Assembly (NCBI GenBank): GCA_025451145.1
Contig: JANWKX010000116.1
Location: 1-6,779, forward strand
DNA: 6,779 nt
Direction of reading: 5' to 3'
Origin: Vampirovibrionales bacterium
GTDB taxonomy: Bacteria; Cyanobacteriota; Vampirovibrionia; Vampirovibrionales; JAGQHJ01
Below the pieces are notes generated by a model. That model made no database searches, had not been told where the DNA came from, and saw only the letters and a list, made by a program, of their open reading frames with translations. How positions within the stretch are numbered: the first letter of the stretch is position 1; each line of letters begins with the position of its first letter. The position numbers were made by a program, and so were the translations under genes. Below are positions 6,226 to 6,779 of this stretch, piece by piece.

Positions 6226-6259
6226 AAAAGCAAAGGTTTTTACGGAAAGAAACGGCTCC

Positions 6260-6779
6260 ATGAAACATTGGCTCATTCTCCTTGCCTTATGCCTCCTGGT
6301 CATCCCAGGGGCAGCTTGGTCACAGCCTGTTCCTTGGGAAAACAACATTTTATACATCACCCAATATCAAACCGCTTCAGATGCCACCCTGGTTTATGGT
6401 GTGTTTGATCTGGGCCTTAAACCCTCCTTAAGAATTATGTATCCATCGGCTAAACCAGGTCAAATCACATTTTTGGTCCATGGAAAGCATTACCATACCC
6501 CTGTTGCCAGTGCGTTTAAAGTGTCTCTGGCTTTTGAAGACGCGACCGGCAGAATTTTTCAGAATTCACAACCGTATTCGTTTAAACCTGAAGATAAGAA
6601 TCTGTATCCTCAATGGTTTTCACAATTGGATCAGATTGCAGGGTATTACGGCGATGAAGTGATCCAAGCCAAGGTCCCGGCAGGCACCACGGTGATTGAT
6701 ATTTTGGGCAATGCAGAAAAGTCTCCGGCAACCCCCAACACCTTGGTAGGCTATATCAGCCATATTCAAATCTCCTCAG
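6260..6779 (+). CDS. Exported protein of unknown function, N-terminal part (truncated by window end)
   Basis: The frame is open from the ATG at 6260 to the last base, 173 codons, and would continue beyond the window. GGAAAG (6244-6249) lies 10 nt upstream and a good promoter precedes it. The protein begins with a signal peptide (MKHWLILLALCLLVIPGAAWSQ, cleavage near AWS|Q). The mature part reads as beta-rich: LYITQYQTASDATLVYGVFDLG, then PGQITFLVHGKHYHTPVASAFKVSLAFED, then VPAGTTVIDILGN. This suggests an immunoglobulin-like or other beta-sandwich fold, but no family is recognised. It contains histidines in HGKHYH, though no complete metal site can be claimed. Being divergent from the beta-propeller-like gene, it may share control with it. 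Confidence 0.8.
   Translation, partial: MKHWLILLALCLLVIPGAAWSQPVPWENNILYITQYQTASDATLVYGVFDLGLKPSLRIMYPSAKPGQITFLVHGKHYHTPVASAFKVSLAFEDATGRIFQNSQPYSFKPEDKNLYPQWFSQLDQIAGYYGDEVIQAKVPAGTTVIDILGNAEKSPATPNTLVGYISHIQISS

Noticed and set aside
6480..6662. Plus-strand 60-codon ORF
   Set aside because: It lies out of frame inside the exported-protein gene that begins at 6260 with its own promoter and signal peptide.

Overview
The window is a 6.8-kb stretch of bacterial chromosome. It is AT/GC balanced (estimated by eye in the upper 40s % GC) and carries two conserved housekeeping genes set among poorly characterised, mostly exported proteins. Four proteins with confident N-terminal signal peptides, plus a partial fifth, point to a didermal or at least strongly secreting bacterium. 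The taxon cannot be fixed from the sequence. The style of the exported proteins and of RlmB is compatible with the non-photosynthetic Cyanobacteriota/Vampirovibrionia side of the tree, but that is only an impression. No rRNA, tRNA, CRISPR array, phage or plasmid gene is visible.

Layout, left to right. (1) A 5'-partial view of an exported protein gene on the minus strand starts at a TTG codon at 389 and leaves the window at 1. (2) pgeF (YfiH/laccase-domain peptidoglycan editing factor) runs on the plus strand from an ATG whose first base is also the first base of that TTG, so two divergent genes share a start-codon base. (3) A 207-bp MITE-like element with 23-bp imperfect terminal inverted repeats fills the gap from 1167 to 1373. 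(4) A small exported helical protein (1372-1749) and a 563-residue zincin-type metallopeptidase (1838-3529) lie on the minus strand, probably transcribed peptidase first. (5) A divergent control region of about 280 bp contains a perfect 12-bp palindrome over a -10-like box. (6) A small exported, disordered, acidic protein (3811-4239) lies on the plus strand and converges on (7) rlmB (4269-5099, minus), the 23S rRNA G2251 2'-O-methyltransferase. Its best start lies 95 bp inside the upstream gene. (8) That upstream gene (5005-6075, minus) encodes an exported, probably beta-propeller-like protein. (9) A divergent promoter drives a final exported protein gene (6260 to the window end, plus, truncated by the window).

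Nothing ties all these genes into one pathway. The firmest functional calls are pgeF (peptidoglycan precursor quality control) and rlmB (ribosome modification). The metallopeptidase with repeated acidic EF-hand-like loops and the MITE are the most distinctive elements. Several arrangements are unusually tight: shared start base, 95-bp dual-coded overlap, and a stop codon formed at the edge of the mobile element.
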